NCBI GenBank assembly: GCA_023434025.1
Contig: JAEYTL010000030.1
Span: 62,001-126,000 of the forward strand
Reading direction: 5' to 3'
Source: Bacteroidota bacterium
GTDB lineage: Bacteria; Bacteroidota; Bacteroidia; Flavobacteriales; Flavobacteriaceae
DNA: 64,000 nucleotides
Shown: positions 25,865 through 33,344 of the stretch, one piece after another
Layout of the letters: every line of letters starts with the position of its first letter
Numbering within the stretch: position 1 is the stretch's first letter
The notes under the pieces: model-generated
Told to the model about the DNA's origin: nothing
Database searches by the model: none
Seen by the model: only the letters and a program-made list of their open reading frames with translations
Position numbers and translations under genes: made by a program

Positions 25865-26332
25865 TTATAATAACCGCTTATTCCAAAGTTGTTTTTTCAT
25901 GCAAATACTATTTTCAACGCCGATGTATTGACCATAGTTTTCAATAACCTGATAACCCATTTTTTGATATAATGAAATGGCATTTTTTAACTCCATACCC
26001 GTTTCAAGAATAGCCATTGAATAGTTTTCTTCAATTGCCCAATTCTCCAATTCTGTTAAAATAGTTTTTGCTATTCCTTTTCCTCTTAGCCCGGGAAAGG
26101 TAAACATTCTTTTTATTTCTATTGTTTGAGCATCATATTCTTTGTATGCTCCAATGCCAACAGGAATTGTATTTTCATACGCGATTAGTGCCTTTTTTAA
26201 TAAATTTGATTTATTGAATTGTGCATAAAATGCATGGTCTTCCCCATCAATAACCCGCAAATAAGCATCGAGTTGAACTACCAGTTTTTGAAAATCTGTA
26301 TGATCGGATGTTGTTCGAAGCAATACAATCAT
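25865..26332 (-). CDS. GNAT-family N-acetyltransferase
   Basis: A 155-aa acetyl-CoA-dependent acetyltransferase. The acetyl-CoA pyrophosphate loop is RMFTFPGLRGKGIA (about 94-107), followed by helix ILTELENWA. The C-terminal part has the NAISLYQKMGYQVIENYGQY motif. The substrate cannot be told; similar small GNATs act on amino acids or small molecules. It lies 5 nt downstream of a 73-aa hypothetical gene and 11 nt upstream of dgt. Confidence 0.9.
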   Translation of the reverse strand: MIVLLRTTSDHTDFQKLVVQLDAYLRVIDGEDHAFYAQFNKSNLLKKALIAYENTIPVGIGAYKEYDAQTIEIKRMFTFPGLRGKGIAKTILTELENWAIEENYSMAILETGMELKNAISLYQKMGYQVIENYGQYIGVENSICMKKQLWNKRLL

Positions 26333-26337
26333 TGTAA

Positions 26338-26559
26338 CTACTTTTTATCGTTTACTAAAAAGAAATTCTTTGATTTTTTTGGATATTGATTGTAGCTAAT
26401 ATCGCTCGGGTTTTCGATTACCGATTTAATATTAATTAAATCACCAAGTTTAAAATTAGCTTCAGTGTATTTGTAATCTAACAAATATTCGCCGCAGAAA
26501 TAATTTCCTTTCTCATCTTTTTCGATGATTCCGGTGTAAACGCCTTTTTTGTCTTTCAT
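26338..26559 (-). CDS. Small hypothetical protein
   Basis: 73 aa, MKDKKGVYTGIIEKDEKGNYFCGEYLLDYKYTE..., with no recognised domain. The composition (short beta strands, many Lys) suggests a small cytoplasmic beta-fold. Reality is supported by a -7 promoter element (TACATTTG, minus strand 26628-26621) about 62 nt upstream and by tight spacing to the GNAT gene. Function unknown. Confidence 0.65.
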   Translation of the reverse strand: MKDKKGVYTGIIEKDEKGNYFCGEYLLDYKYTEANFKLGDLINIKSVIENPSDISYNQYPKKSKNFFLVNDKK

Positions 26560-26620
26560 GCTGAATGTATTAATCCGGATTTATTGATATCGATTCAATA
26601 TCGCTACTTCGTATTCTTTT

Positions 26621-26628
26621 CAAATGTA
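26621..26628 (-). promoter_or_regulatory. -7 element TACATTTG of the 26559-24510 operon
   Basis: Perfect TAnnTTTG on the minus strand. Confidence 0.5.
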
Positions 26629-26779
26629 CGAATTGAAAACTAATTTATATAAAACTGCGGCAGTGGTTTTATTAACTTTTTGACAGGTTAACCGTTCCTG
26701 TTGAAGAAATTATGACACGCAGCATTTTACATGAAATAACATACTGCTTTTATTCCCTTTGTTTACATCCGAATACAGA

Positions 26780-26810
26780 AAACAAAAAACCCAATAACGC
26801 TCGTTATTGG
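26780..26810 (-). terminator. Intrinsic terminator of lepA
   Basis: On the minus strand CCAATAACG (26810-26802) pairs with CGTTATTGG (26799-26791) over a 2-nt loop and is followed by GTTTTTTGTTTT. The stretch 26560-26878 holds this, a palindrome and a promoter, but no gene. Confidence 0.75.
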
Positions 26811-26843
26811 ATTTGAAGTGTACAGAAGTTGCACTTTATTTTG

Positions 26844-26870
26844 TACAGACGTTGCAGTGCAACGTCTGTA
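26844..26870. repeat. 27-nt perfect palindrome around one central base (REP-like)
   Basis: Arms of 13 nt (T-ACAGACGTTGCA and complement) flank G26857. An imperfect relative of one arm (TGTACAGAAGTTGCACTT) lies just upstream at 26819-26836. Such ACGTTGCA palindromes are dispersed repeats in many bacteria. Confidence 0.75.
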
Positions 26871-26878
26871 ATCAATCA

Positions 26879-28675
26879 TTAATCATTCAACTTCAACACC
26901 GCCATAAACGCCTCTTGCGGAATCTCTACATTGCCCACCTGACGCATCCGCTTTTTTCCTTTTTTCTGTTTCTCCAACAGTTTTCGTTTACGGGAAATAT
27001 CACCGCCATAACATTTGGCAGTCACATCTTTACGCAAGGCTTTTATCGTTTCTCGGGCAATGATTTTAGCACCAATAGCCGCCTGAATCGGAATATCAAA
27101 CTGTTGTCTCGGGATGAGTTCACGCAATTTTTCACACATTTTCTTCCCGATATTATAAGCATTGTCTTCGTGGATCAACGCAGATAAAGCATCCACCTGA
27201 TTGGCATTCAACAGCACATCTAATTTCACCAGCTTCGACGTACGCATCCCGATCGGATGATAATCAAACGATGCATATCCTTTGGAAACCGTTTTCAACC
27301 GGTCATAAAAATCAAATACTATCTCGGCCAGCGGCATATCAAAATTCAGCTCCACCCGTTCGGTGGTCAGATAAGTCTGGTTGGTAATGATGCCCCGTTT
27401 TTCAATACACAAACTCATCACGTTCCCCACAAAATCCGATTTGGTAATGATTGTTGCCTTTATAAACGGTTCTTCCACACGTTCTAATTTAGAAGGCTCC
27501 GGCAAATCAGACGGATTGTTTACAATAATCGCCGTATCCGGTTCTTTTTTGGTATAAGCCAAATACGAAACGTTAGGAACTGTCGTAATCACCGTCATGT
27601 CGAATTCACGCTCCAAACGTTCCTGAATAATCTCCAAATGCAACATTCCTAAGAATCCACAACGGAAACCAAAACCAAGAGCAGCCGAACTTTCAGGAGC
27701 AAAAACCAACGAAGCATCGTTCAGTTGCAATTTTTCCATCGAAGCTCTCAAGTCTTCAAAATCTTCGGTATCCACCGGATAAATTCCGGCAAAAACCATC
27801 GGTTTTACATTTTCAAAACCGGTAATCATATTGGTAGTCGGGTTTTTGGCATCGGTAATTGTGTCTCCCACTTTTACTTCTTTGGCTTCCTTAATTCCGG
27901 AAATCAAATAGCCTACATCGCCCGTAGAAATTACATCTTTCGGAACCTGATTCAACTTTAATGTGCCCACTTCATCGGCAAAATATTCTTTGCCGGTGGC
28001 CATAAATTTAATTTTCTGGCCTTTTCGGATCTCACCGTTTTTCACCCGGAAAATAACTTCAATGCCGCGAAACGGATTGTAATGTGAGTCAAAAATCAAC
28101 GCCTGCAACGGCTCTTCTTTTTCCCCTTTTGGTGGTGGAATTTTTTCGATAATGGCAGCCAAAATATTTTCAACCCCGAAACCGGTTTTACCCGAAGCAT
28201 GAATAATATCTTCTAAATCACAACCCAGCAGATCGATGATGTCGTCACTCACTTCTTCCGGATTGGCACTGGGCAGATCCACTTTGTTCAGCACCGGAAT
28301 AATTTCCAGGTCATTTTCCAAGGCCAGGTATAAGTTAGAAATGGTTTGTGCCTGAATACTCTGAGCAGCATCTACAATCAACAAAGCCCCTTCACAAGCG
28401 GCAATAGACCGCGAGACCTCATACGAAAAGTCAACATGTCCGGGCGTATCAATCAGGTTCAGAATATATTTTTCACCTTTATAGGTATATTCCATCTGAA
28501 TCGCATGGCTTTTAATTGTAATCCCACGTTCACGTTCCAGATCCATGTTGTCCAGCAACTGGGCCTTTTCCTCACGGGCCGTAACCGTCTGGGTGGCACT
28601 CAGCAACCGATCCGCCAGCGTACTTTTACCGTGGTCAATGTGAGCAATAATGCAAAAATTTCGTATATTCTTCAT
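26879..28675 (-). CDS. lepA: Elongation factor 4 (LepA)
   Basis: A 598-aa translational GTPase that acts on stalled or assembling ribosomes. GTPase motifs: G1 AHIDHGKST (9-17), G2 RGITIKS, G3 DTPGHVDF, G4 NKVD, G5 SGKTGFG. The LepA-specific C-terminal domain is present, including SYLAYTKKEPDTAIIVNNPSDLP, GFRCGFLGMLHLEIIQERLERE and the final CYGGDISRKRKLLEKQKKGKKRMRQVG tail that enters the peptidyl-transferase centre. Full length, monocistronic, with a terminator at 26780-26810. Confidence 0.97.
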   Translation of the reverse strand: MKNIRNFCIIAHIDHGKSTLADRLLSATQTVTAREEKAQLLDNMDLERERGITIKSHAIQMEYTYKGEKYILNLIDTPGHVDFSYEVSRSIAACEGALLIVDAAQSIQAQTISNLYLALENDLEIIPVLNKVDLPSANPEEVSDDIIDLLGCDLEDIIHASGKTGFGVENILAAIIEKIPPPKGEKEEPLQALIFDSHYNPFRGIEVIFRVKNGEIRKGQKIKFMATGKEYFADEVGTLKLNQVPKDVISTGDVGYLISGIKEAKEVKVGDTITDAKNPTTNMITGFENVKPMVFAGIYPVDTEDFEDLRASMEKLQLNDASLVFAPESSAALGFGFRCGFLGMLHLEIIQERLEREFDMTVITTVPNVSYLAYTKKEPDTAIIVNNPSDLPEPSKLERVEEPFIKATIITKSDFVGNVMSLCIEKRGIITNQTYLTTERVELNFDMPLAEIVFDFYDRLKTVSKGYASFDYHPIGMRTSKLVKLDVLLNANQVDALSALIHEDNAYNIGKKMCEKLRELIPRQQFDIPIQAAIGAKIIARETIKALRKDVTAKCYGGDISRKRKLLEKQKKGKKRMRQVGNVEIPQEAFMAVLKLND

Positions 28676-28717
28676 CTTCGTTTAATTCAATTTTTAGGGC
28701 TTAATCCCAATATTTTT

Positions 28718-28821
28718 CAGGGCGTTACCACAAGGGTCGGGCTGTCCGCTATATCTTTTGTGTTCCCGATAGCTATCGGGAACACAAAAGGATGCCGCTC
28801 CCATCCCTAACGCAAACCCTG
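28718..28821. repeat. Structured intergenic repeat with central 36-bp perfect palindrome
   Basis: A closing stem CAGG/CCTG plus GCGTTA/TAACGC (28718-28727 with 28808-28821), an inner imperfect stem (AAGGGTCGGGC with GATGCCGCTCCC) and a perfect palindrome at 28755-28790 (18-nt arms) form one long branched hairpin. The flanking blocks resemble a dispersed flavobacterial intergenic element remembered from other genomes. It lies between the divergent lepA and dusB genes. Confidence 0.7.
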
Positions 28822-28874
28822 CTCCATAGCAAATAGTGTGCAAATATAAAGTAAAGTTTTGGATTTTAAAGGGG

Positions 28875-28911
28875 TTACACCTGACAGGTTTCTAAAACCT
28901 ATCAGGTGTAA
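28875..28911. repeat. 17-bp inverted repeat with one mismatch
   Basis: TTACACCTGACAGGTTT and AAACCTATCAGGTGTAA flank CTA. It lies directly upstream of the dusB promoter. It may terminate leftward or rightward transcripts or be a dispersed repeat. Confidence 0.7.
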
Positions 28912-28921
28912 AAAATGTCTG

Positions 28922-28954
28922 TTTTGCAAACCCCACCCCGTTTCCCTATCTTTG
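28922..28954 (+). promoter_or_regulatory. dusB promoter
   Basis: -33 TTTTG (28922-28926), 20-nt spacer, -7 TATCTTTG (28947-28954). This is the most complete Bacteroidota-type promoter in the window. Confidence 0.75.
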
Positions 28955-28965
28955 CCAAAAATTCA

Positions 28966-29964
28966 ATGTCAATGCCAAAAATCGGAAACATCCAATTGCC
29001 CGACTTCCCCCTGCTGCTTGCTCCCATGGAAGATGTGAGTGATCCGCCGTTTCGCCGTTTGTGCAAATTGCACGGTGCCGATTTGATGTATTCTGAATTT
29101 ATTTCATCCGAGGGGTTGATCCGGGATGCCATTAAAAGCAAACAAAAACTCGATATTTTTGATTACGAACGTCCGGTAGGCATCCAGATTTTTGGCGGTG
29201 ATGAAGAAGCCATGGAAATGTCGGCCAAAATCGTCGATACCGTTCAGCCCGATTTAGTGGATATAAACTTTGGTTGTCCCGTAAAAAAAGTGGTTTGCAA
29301 AGGGGCCGGAGCAGGCGTCTTGAAAGATGTTGATTTAATGATCCGGCTGACCAAAGCGGTCATCAAAGGCACCAACCTTCCGGTAACCGTAAAAACCCGT
29401 TTGGGATGGGATGAAAACTCTATCAACATTGATGAAGTAGCTGAACGATTGCAGGATGTGGGTGTGCAGGCCCTTACTATTCATGCCCGTACACGTGCAC
29501 AGATGTATAAAGGCCATTCCGATTGGTCGCACATTGCCCGCGTAAAAAATAATCCGAGAATTACCATGCCTGTTTTTGGTAACGGCGATATCGATTCGCC
29601 CGAAAAGGCATTGGAATATAAAAATAAGTACGGTTTAGACGGTATGATGATTGGCCGTGCTGCCATAGGTTATCCGTGGATTTTTAACGAAATCAAACAT
29701 TATTTCAAAACCGGAGAGCATTTGCCGGAACCTACCATAAAAGACCGTATCGAAGCTGCCCGAAATCACTTAATCTGGTCAATGAAATGGAAAGGTGAAC
29801 GGGTCGGCATCTTTGAAATGCGTCGTCATTACACCAATTACTTCAAAGGCATTCACGGATTCAAAGACTATAAGCAAAAATTAGTCACCACCGATGGAGC
29901 TATGGCTTTAATGGATGTTTTTGATGAAATTGCTCAGGTGTATGCCAATTATCAGACGGTTTAA
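28966..29964 (+). CDS. dusB: tRNA-dihydrouridine synthase (DusB type)
   Basis: A 332-aa FMN enzyme that reduces uridine to dihydrouridine in tRNA D-loops. The TIM barrel begins with LLLAPMEDVSDPPFRRLC. The catalytic-Cys motif DINFGCPVKKVVCKGAGAGVL, VKTRLGW and the FMN-phosphate site GDI...GMMIGRAAIGYPW are visible, and a C-terminal helical domain completes the family length. The ATG at 28966 (or 28972) is correct: an upstream in-frame ATG at 28915 precedes the -7 promoter element and cannot be the start. Confidence 0.95.
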   Translation: MSMPKIGNIQLPDFPLLLAPMEDVSDPPFRRLCKLHGADLMYSEFISSEGLIRDAIKSKQKLDIFDYERPVGIQIFGGDEEAMEMSAKIVDTVQPDLVDINFGCPVKKVVCKGAGAGVLKDVDLMIRLTKAVIKGTNLPVTVKTRLGWDENSINIDEVAERLQDVGVQALTIHARTRAQMYKGHSDWSHIARVKNNPRITMPVFGNGDIDSPEKALEYKNKYGLDGMMIGRAAIGYPWIFNEIKHYFKTGEHLPEPTIKDRIEAARNHLIWSMKWKGERVGIFEMRRHYTNYFKGIHGFKDYKQKLVTTDGAMALMDVFDEIAQVYANYQTV

Positions 29965-30022
29965 TTTTAACCGTATAAGCCACATAAGAAAAGCTAAATG
30001 TATATGACTTATACGGTTAAAA
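29965..30022. repeat. 15-bp perfect inverted repeat between dusB and the MATE gene
   Basis: TTTTAACCGTATAAG (29965-29979) and CTTATACGGTTAAAA (30008-30022). It starts right after the dusB stop between convergent genes, so a bidirectional terminator or dispersed repeat. Confidence 0.7.
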
Positions 30023-30031
30023 GAAAAAGAA

Positions 30032-31459
30032 TTATACCTCCATCTTCTTCCACTTCCCTTTTTTATACAAGATGTAACCGGCAATGGTAATGCCCGTTTC
30101 CGCGATGGGCACCGCCATAAAAACACCGGTTGGCCCCATACTTAAAAACTTTGCTAAAAAGTATGCCAACGGAATCTGGAACAGCCAAAACCCGAAAAAA
30201 TTAATTTTGGTCGGCGTCCACGTATCACCGGCACCGTTAAACGCATTGATGAGCACCATCCCGATTCCGTAAAAAACATAGCCTAAGCTCATAATCTGAA
30301 TGGCTTGTACCGCAATATCCAATACTGCTTTGTCATTCGTAAATAGAGTAATAATCGGTCGGGCGGCAGTTAATGTTACAATCATAATCAAAGCCATAAA
30401 GATTACATTGTACTTAGCGGTTACAAAAACAGATTTTTCAGCCCGTTCAATTTGTTTGGCTCCTAAGTTTTGACCGACCAGTGTGGCAGCGGCACTGCTC
30501 AATCCCCATGCGGGAAGAATAAAAAACATCATGATCCGCAAAGCGGTCTGATAACCGGCCGAACCTGTATCACCTCCGGTGGTCGCTACCAGATTAGCCA
30601 TAAAAATCCAGCTGCAGGAGGCAATAACAAATTGCAAAACACCCGGAGCAGCAATTTTAACGAGAGCCTTTATCTGTTCAAAATCAGGCATTACATAGGC
30701 CATCACCATTTTGATAACCCCTTTTCCGTTAAAAAGATGATACATCTGATATACAACACCAACACTTCTCCCGATTGTGGTAGCAATAGCCGCACCGGTC
30801 AGGCCATAAGCCGGAACAGGCCCCCAGCCGTTAATCAGAATCGGGTCTAAAATGATATTACAGGCATTCGCCAGCATCAAACTTTTCATTGCAATAGCAG
30901 CATTTCCGGCACCGCGGAAAATTCCGTTGATCAGAAAAAGTAACATAATAGAAAGGCTTCCGCCCATCATAATCTGAACAAAAGATGTTCCGTAAACGGC
31001 TGATTCTTCAGAAGAGCCCATCCAGATTAAAATATCAGTAGCATATACTATCCCGAAAACACTGAGGACCGTGTTTATGATTACAGCCACAATAATGGCC
31101 TGCATTCCTGCTTTTGCCGCCGCTGCCGGATCTTTTTCGCCGATTCGTCGGGCAACAACAGCAGTAGCTGCCATACTGATTCCGATAGCGATAGAATAAA
31201 TAATGGTCAGCACCGATTCGGTTAAACCAACCGTTTGAACGGCAAAGCTGCTGTTCTCCAGGTGTCCGACAAAGTATAAATCAACAAGAGCAAAAACAGA
31301 CTCCATCATCATTTCCAGCACCATTGGAATGGCCAGCAGGATAACGGCTGTTTTTATTTTTCCGGAAGTGTAGTCAAAATCCGATTCGCCCTTCAGAGCC
31401 ATTTTTACAATAGAAAAGATACGGGAAAGCATCCCTTTTGAGGGTTTATTTTCAGTCAT
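30032..31459 (-). CDS. MATE-family multidrug/Na+ antiporter
   Basis: A 475-aa inner-membrane protein with about 12 hydrophobic helices arranged as two MatE repeats (about 30-190 and 255-420). Characteristic pieces: VLEMMMESVFALVDLYFVGHL in helix 1, NGIFRGAGNAAIAMK in helix 5 and LINAFNGAGDTWTPTKINFFGFWLFQIPLAYFLA in the second repeat. It exports cationic drugs or metabolites using a cation gradient; substrate unknown. A 40-residue cytoplasmic N-terminus precedes helix 1. Its promoter (TATATTTG at 31595-31588) lies about 130 nt upstream, so the leader is unusually long and includes a small inverted repeat at 31492-31507. Confidence 0.93.
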   Translation of the reverse strand: MTENKPSKGMLSRIFSIVKMALKGESDFDYTSGKIKTAVILLAIPMVLEMMMESVFALVDLYFVGHLENSSFAVQTVGLTESVLTIIYSIAIGISMAATAVVARRIGEKDPAAAAKAGMQAIIVAVIINTVLSVFGIVYATDILIWMGSSEESAVYGTSFVQIMMGGSLSIMLLFLINGIFRGAGNAAIAMKSLMLANACNIILDPILINGWGPVPAYGLTGAAIATTIGRSVGVVYQMYHLFNGKGVIKMVMAYVMPDFEQIKALVKIAAPGVLQFVIASCSWIFMANLVATTGGDTGSAGYQTALRIMMFFILPAWGLSSAAATLVGQNLGAKQIERAEKSVFVTAKYNVIFMALIMIVTLTAARPIITLFTNDKAVLDIAVQAIQIMSLGYVFYGIGMVLINAFNGAGDTWTPTKINFFGFWLFQIPLAYFLAKFLSMGPTGVFMAVPIAETGITIAGYILYKKGKWKKMEV

Positions 31460-31491
31460 TTTTGATAAAGATTAAGTGAATAAAGAATTGG

Positions 31492-31507
31492 CTGACAGGG
31501 TTGTCAG
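31492..31507. repeat. Small dyad CTGACA-N4-TGTCAG in the MATE leader
   Basis: Perfect 6-bp arms about 33 nt upstream of the MATE start. A possible operator or hairpin, weak on its own. Confidence 0.3.
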
Positions 31508-31587
31508 GCACTTTTTGTGTCGGAACAGCTGTGTCTTTATACGAAATAAGGACTAAATAAAACAATCATAATCCTGAAGTTGAACTA

Positions 31588-31595
31588 CAAATATA
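31588..31595 (-). promoter_or_regulatory. -7 element TATATTTG of the MATE gene
   Basis: Perfect TAnnTTTG on the minus strand. Confidence 0.5.
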
Positions 31596-31616
31596 AATTA
31601 TTTTATAAAACAGTCA

Positions 31617-32816
31617 TTATTCCAGTAGTTTTTTATTTACCCGGCTGCTGGCAATCCACGAAGCGAGAAATCCTAAAACTGCTATGGTGGCAATGACAAT
31701 CAAAACATTCAGGATTGAAAACCGCACCGGATAGGCCATGCTTTGATTGATCATAATAAACCCGAATTGTTGTTGAAGCAAAGTAACTACAATTCCTAAA
31801 AGCAGCCCAACCAGACATCCGACCACACAAATCAGGAACCCCTGATAGAGAAAAATTTTTCTTAAATCTTCAATAGCGGAGCCCAAATTGAATAGGGTTT
31901 TTAAGTTGGATTTCTTTTCGATAATGATCATAATCAAAGCTCCTATTAACGTAAAAAGAGTTACCGCTATAACCAGTGAAAAAATAAGGTATAAAACCAG
32001 GTTTTCAGTGTTCAGCATTTTATAAAGCGACTCGTTTAACTGAGCCCTGTTTTTGATAACAACCTTGCTTTGCAGAATTTTTTCCAGAGAAGATATAACA
32101 CCTGATTCATCCGCACCGGATTTGAGTTTTAATTCAATTCCCGACACCTGACCGGGTTTATAATCCAGTAACTCCCGAACAATGTTTAAGTCTGCAAAAA
32201 CATATTTCTGATTGATCTCTTCGTTAATAAAATAGAATCCTACCGGCACCAGAACCGATCGGTTAAAAGCTCCGTCCGGTGAGTCTATGGTACCTTTTCC
32301 GGGCTTGGGAACAAACGTTTCAAACACATTAACCAAATCAAACAATCCCATTGAAAGCTTCTGGCTTATGCCATGCCCCACAACAACCTGCTCAGAATCT
32401 TCTTCGATCCACTGGCCTTGAAAGATGGTTTTTTCTACTTGGTTTACCTTATTAAAATTTTTATCAACCCCTTTTATATTGGCTAAAATATCTTTTCCGT
32501 TAAAAGTAAAAAGGGCTCTTTCTTCAATAATTTTACTAAAATGAGCAACCCCTTCCACGCGGGCGATTTCTGTTTCCTGCTGCGGACTGATAAAAATAGT
32601 CTTCCCTGTTTTGGCCACAGCCTTCAGATCCGGGTCAAAATCATTGGAAAATGATAAACTGAAATCTTTTAATCCGCTGAAAACAGACATCACCACAAAC
32701 AAAGCCATAGCTCCCACGATAATCCCCACAGAGGCAATTAGGGTAATGATATTGACTGCAGCGTTCTTACTGCCGCTAAACAAATATCGTTTGGCTATGT
32801 AAAACGGAAATTTCAC
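31617..32816 (-). CDS. LolC/LolE-like ABC transporter permease
   Basis: A 399-aa FtsX/MacB-type permease. The N-terminus FYIAKRYLFSGSKNAAVNIITLIASVGIIVGAMALFVVMSVFSGL is the LolC/E-type first helix and coupling region. A large periplasmic domain (about 50-260) is followed by three helices (about 270-300, 320-350, 365-390). LolCE extracts lipoproteins for transfer to the outer membrane. The ATPase partner (LolD) is not in the window. Translation starts at GTG (32816), one base after the rbfA stop, so it is coupled to rbfA. Confidence 0.9.
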   Translation of the reverse strand: MKFPFYIAKRYLFSGSKNAAVNIITLIASVGIIVGAMALFVVMSVFSGLKDFSLSFSNDFDPDLKAVAKTGKTIFISPQQETEIARVEGVAHFSKIIEERALFTFNGKDILANIKGVDKNFNKVNQVEKTIFQGQWIEEDSEQVVVGHGISQKLSMGLFDLVNVFETFVPKPGKGTIDSPDGAFNRSVLVPVGFYFINEEINQKYVFADLNIVRELLDYKPGQVSGIELKLKSGADESGVISSLEKILQSKVVIKNRAQLNESLYKMLNTENLVLYLIFSLVIAVTLFTLIGALIMIIIEKKSNLKTLFNLGSAIEDLRKIFLYQGFLICVVGCLVGLLLGIVVTLLQQQFGFIMINQSMAYPVRFSILNVLIVIATIAVLGFLASWIASSRVNKKLLE

Positions 32817-32817
32817 G

Positions 32818-33210
32818 TTATGACTTCTTTCTCTTTTCTAAAAGATCAGGGTTTTCAATAGGATTTTCCTCGCCAGTCAGGGCTTTGTCAATTTTTTCAA
32901 TGTAATCTAATGAGTCATCAATGTAAAAAGACAGGTTGGGAACTTTCCGCAACTGAAGTTTCACACGTTGGGCTAAATCATGTTTAATTAAAGGCGTATT
33001 CGATTTGATGGCAGCTAAAATTTCGGCTCCCTTTTCCGTTGGAAAAACACTTAAATACACTTTAGCAATCGATAAATCGGTTGTAACGGATACTTTTGAA
33101 ACGGAAATAATCAAGTTTGTGATTCCGTTTTTACGCACTTCTCCTTGCAAAATATCAACCAGATCATTTTGCAAAACGGTTCCTATTTTCTTTTGTCTGT
33201 TTGTCTCCAT
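32818..33210 (-). CDS. rbfA: Ribosome-binding factor A
   Basis: A 130-aa KH-type 30S maturation factor. The family pattern is visible: N-terminal RQKKIGTVLQNDLVDILQGE, the beta strand SVSKVSVTTDLSIAKVYLSVFP, and RVKLQLRKVPNLSFYIDDSLDYIEKIDKAL near the end. The C-terminal tail is charged. A -7 element TACTTTTG (33222-33215) ends 4 nt before the ATG, so the mRNA is probably leaderless. It is co-transcribed with the LolC/E-like permease. Confidence 0.95.
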   Translation of the reverse strand: METNRQKKIGTVLQNDLVDILQGEVRKNGITNLIISVSKVSVTTDLSIAKVYLSVFPTEKGAEILAAIKSNTPLIKHDLAQRVKLQLRKVPNLSFYIDDSLDYIEKIDKALTGEENPIENPDLLEKRKKS

Positions 33211-33214
33211 GATG

Positions 33215-33222
33215 CAAAAGTA
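33215..33222 (-). promoter_or_regulatory. -7 element TACTTTTG of rbfA
   Basis: Perfect TAnnTTTG on the minus strand, immediately upstream of the start codon. Confidence 0.6.
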
Positions 33223-33320
33223 CAGATTTTTGTCAGTAATTGAATTTAAATCGTTTTACTTACCCATTAATTTATCGAATCTTTAGGAATAAGTTACAAA
33301 CTTTATAAAGTTCATCTTCT

Positions 33321-33328
33321 TATCTTTG
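33321..33328 (+). promoter_or_regulatory. -7 element TATCTTTG of the trans-sulfuration gene
   Basis: Perfect TAnnTTTG, 16 nt before the ATG at 33345. Confidence 0.6.
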
Positions 33329-33344
33329 TACAAATAAAAAAATT

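Noticed and set aside
28915..28965. Upstream start of dusB
   Set aside because: It lies before the -33/-7 promoter elements, so it cannot be in the mRNA.
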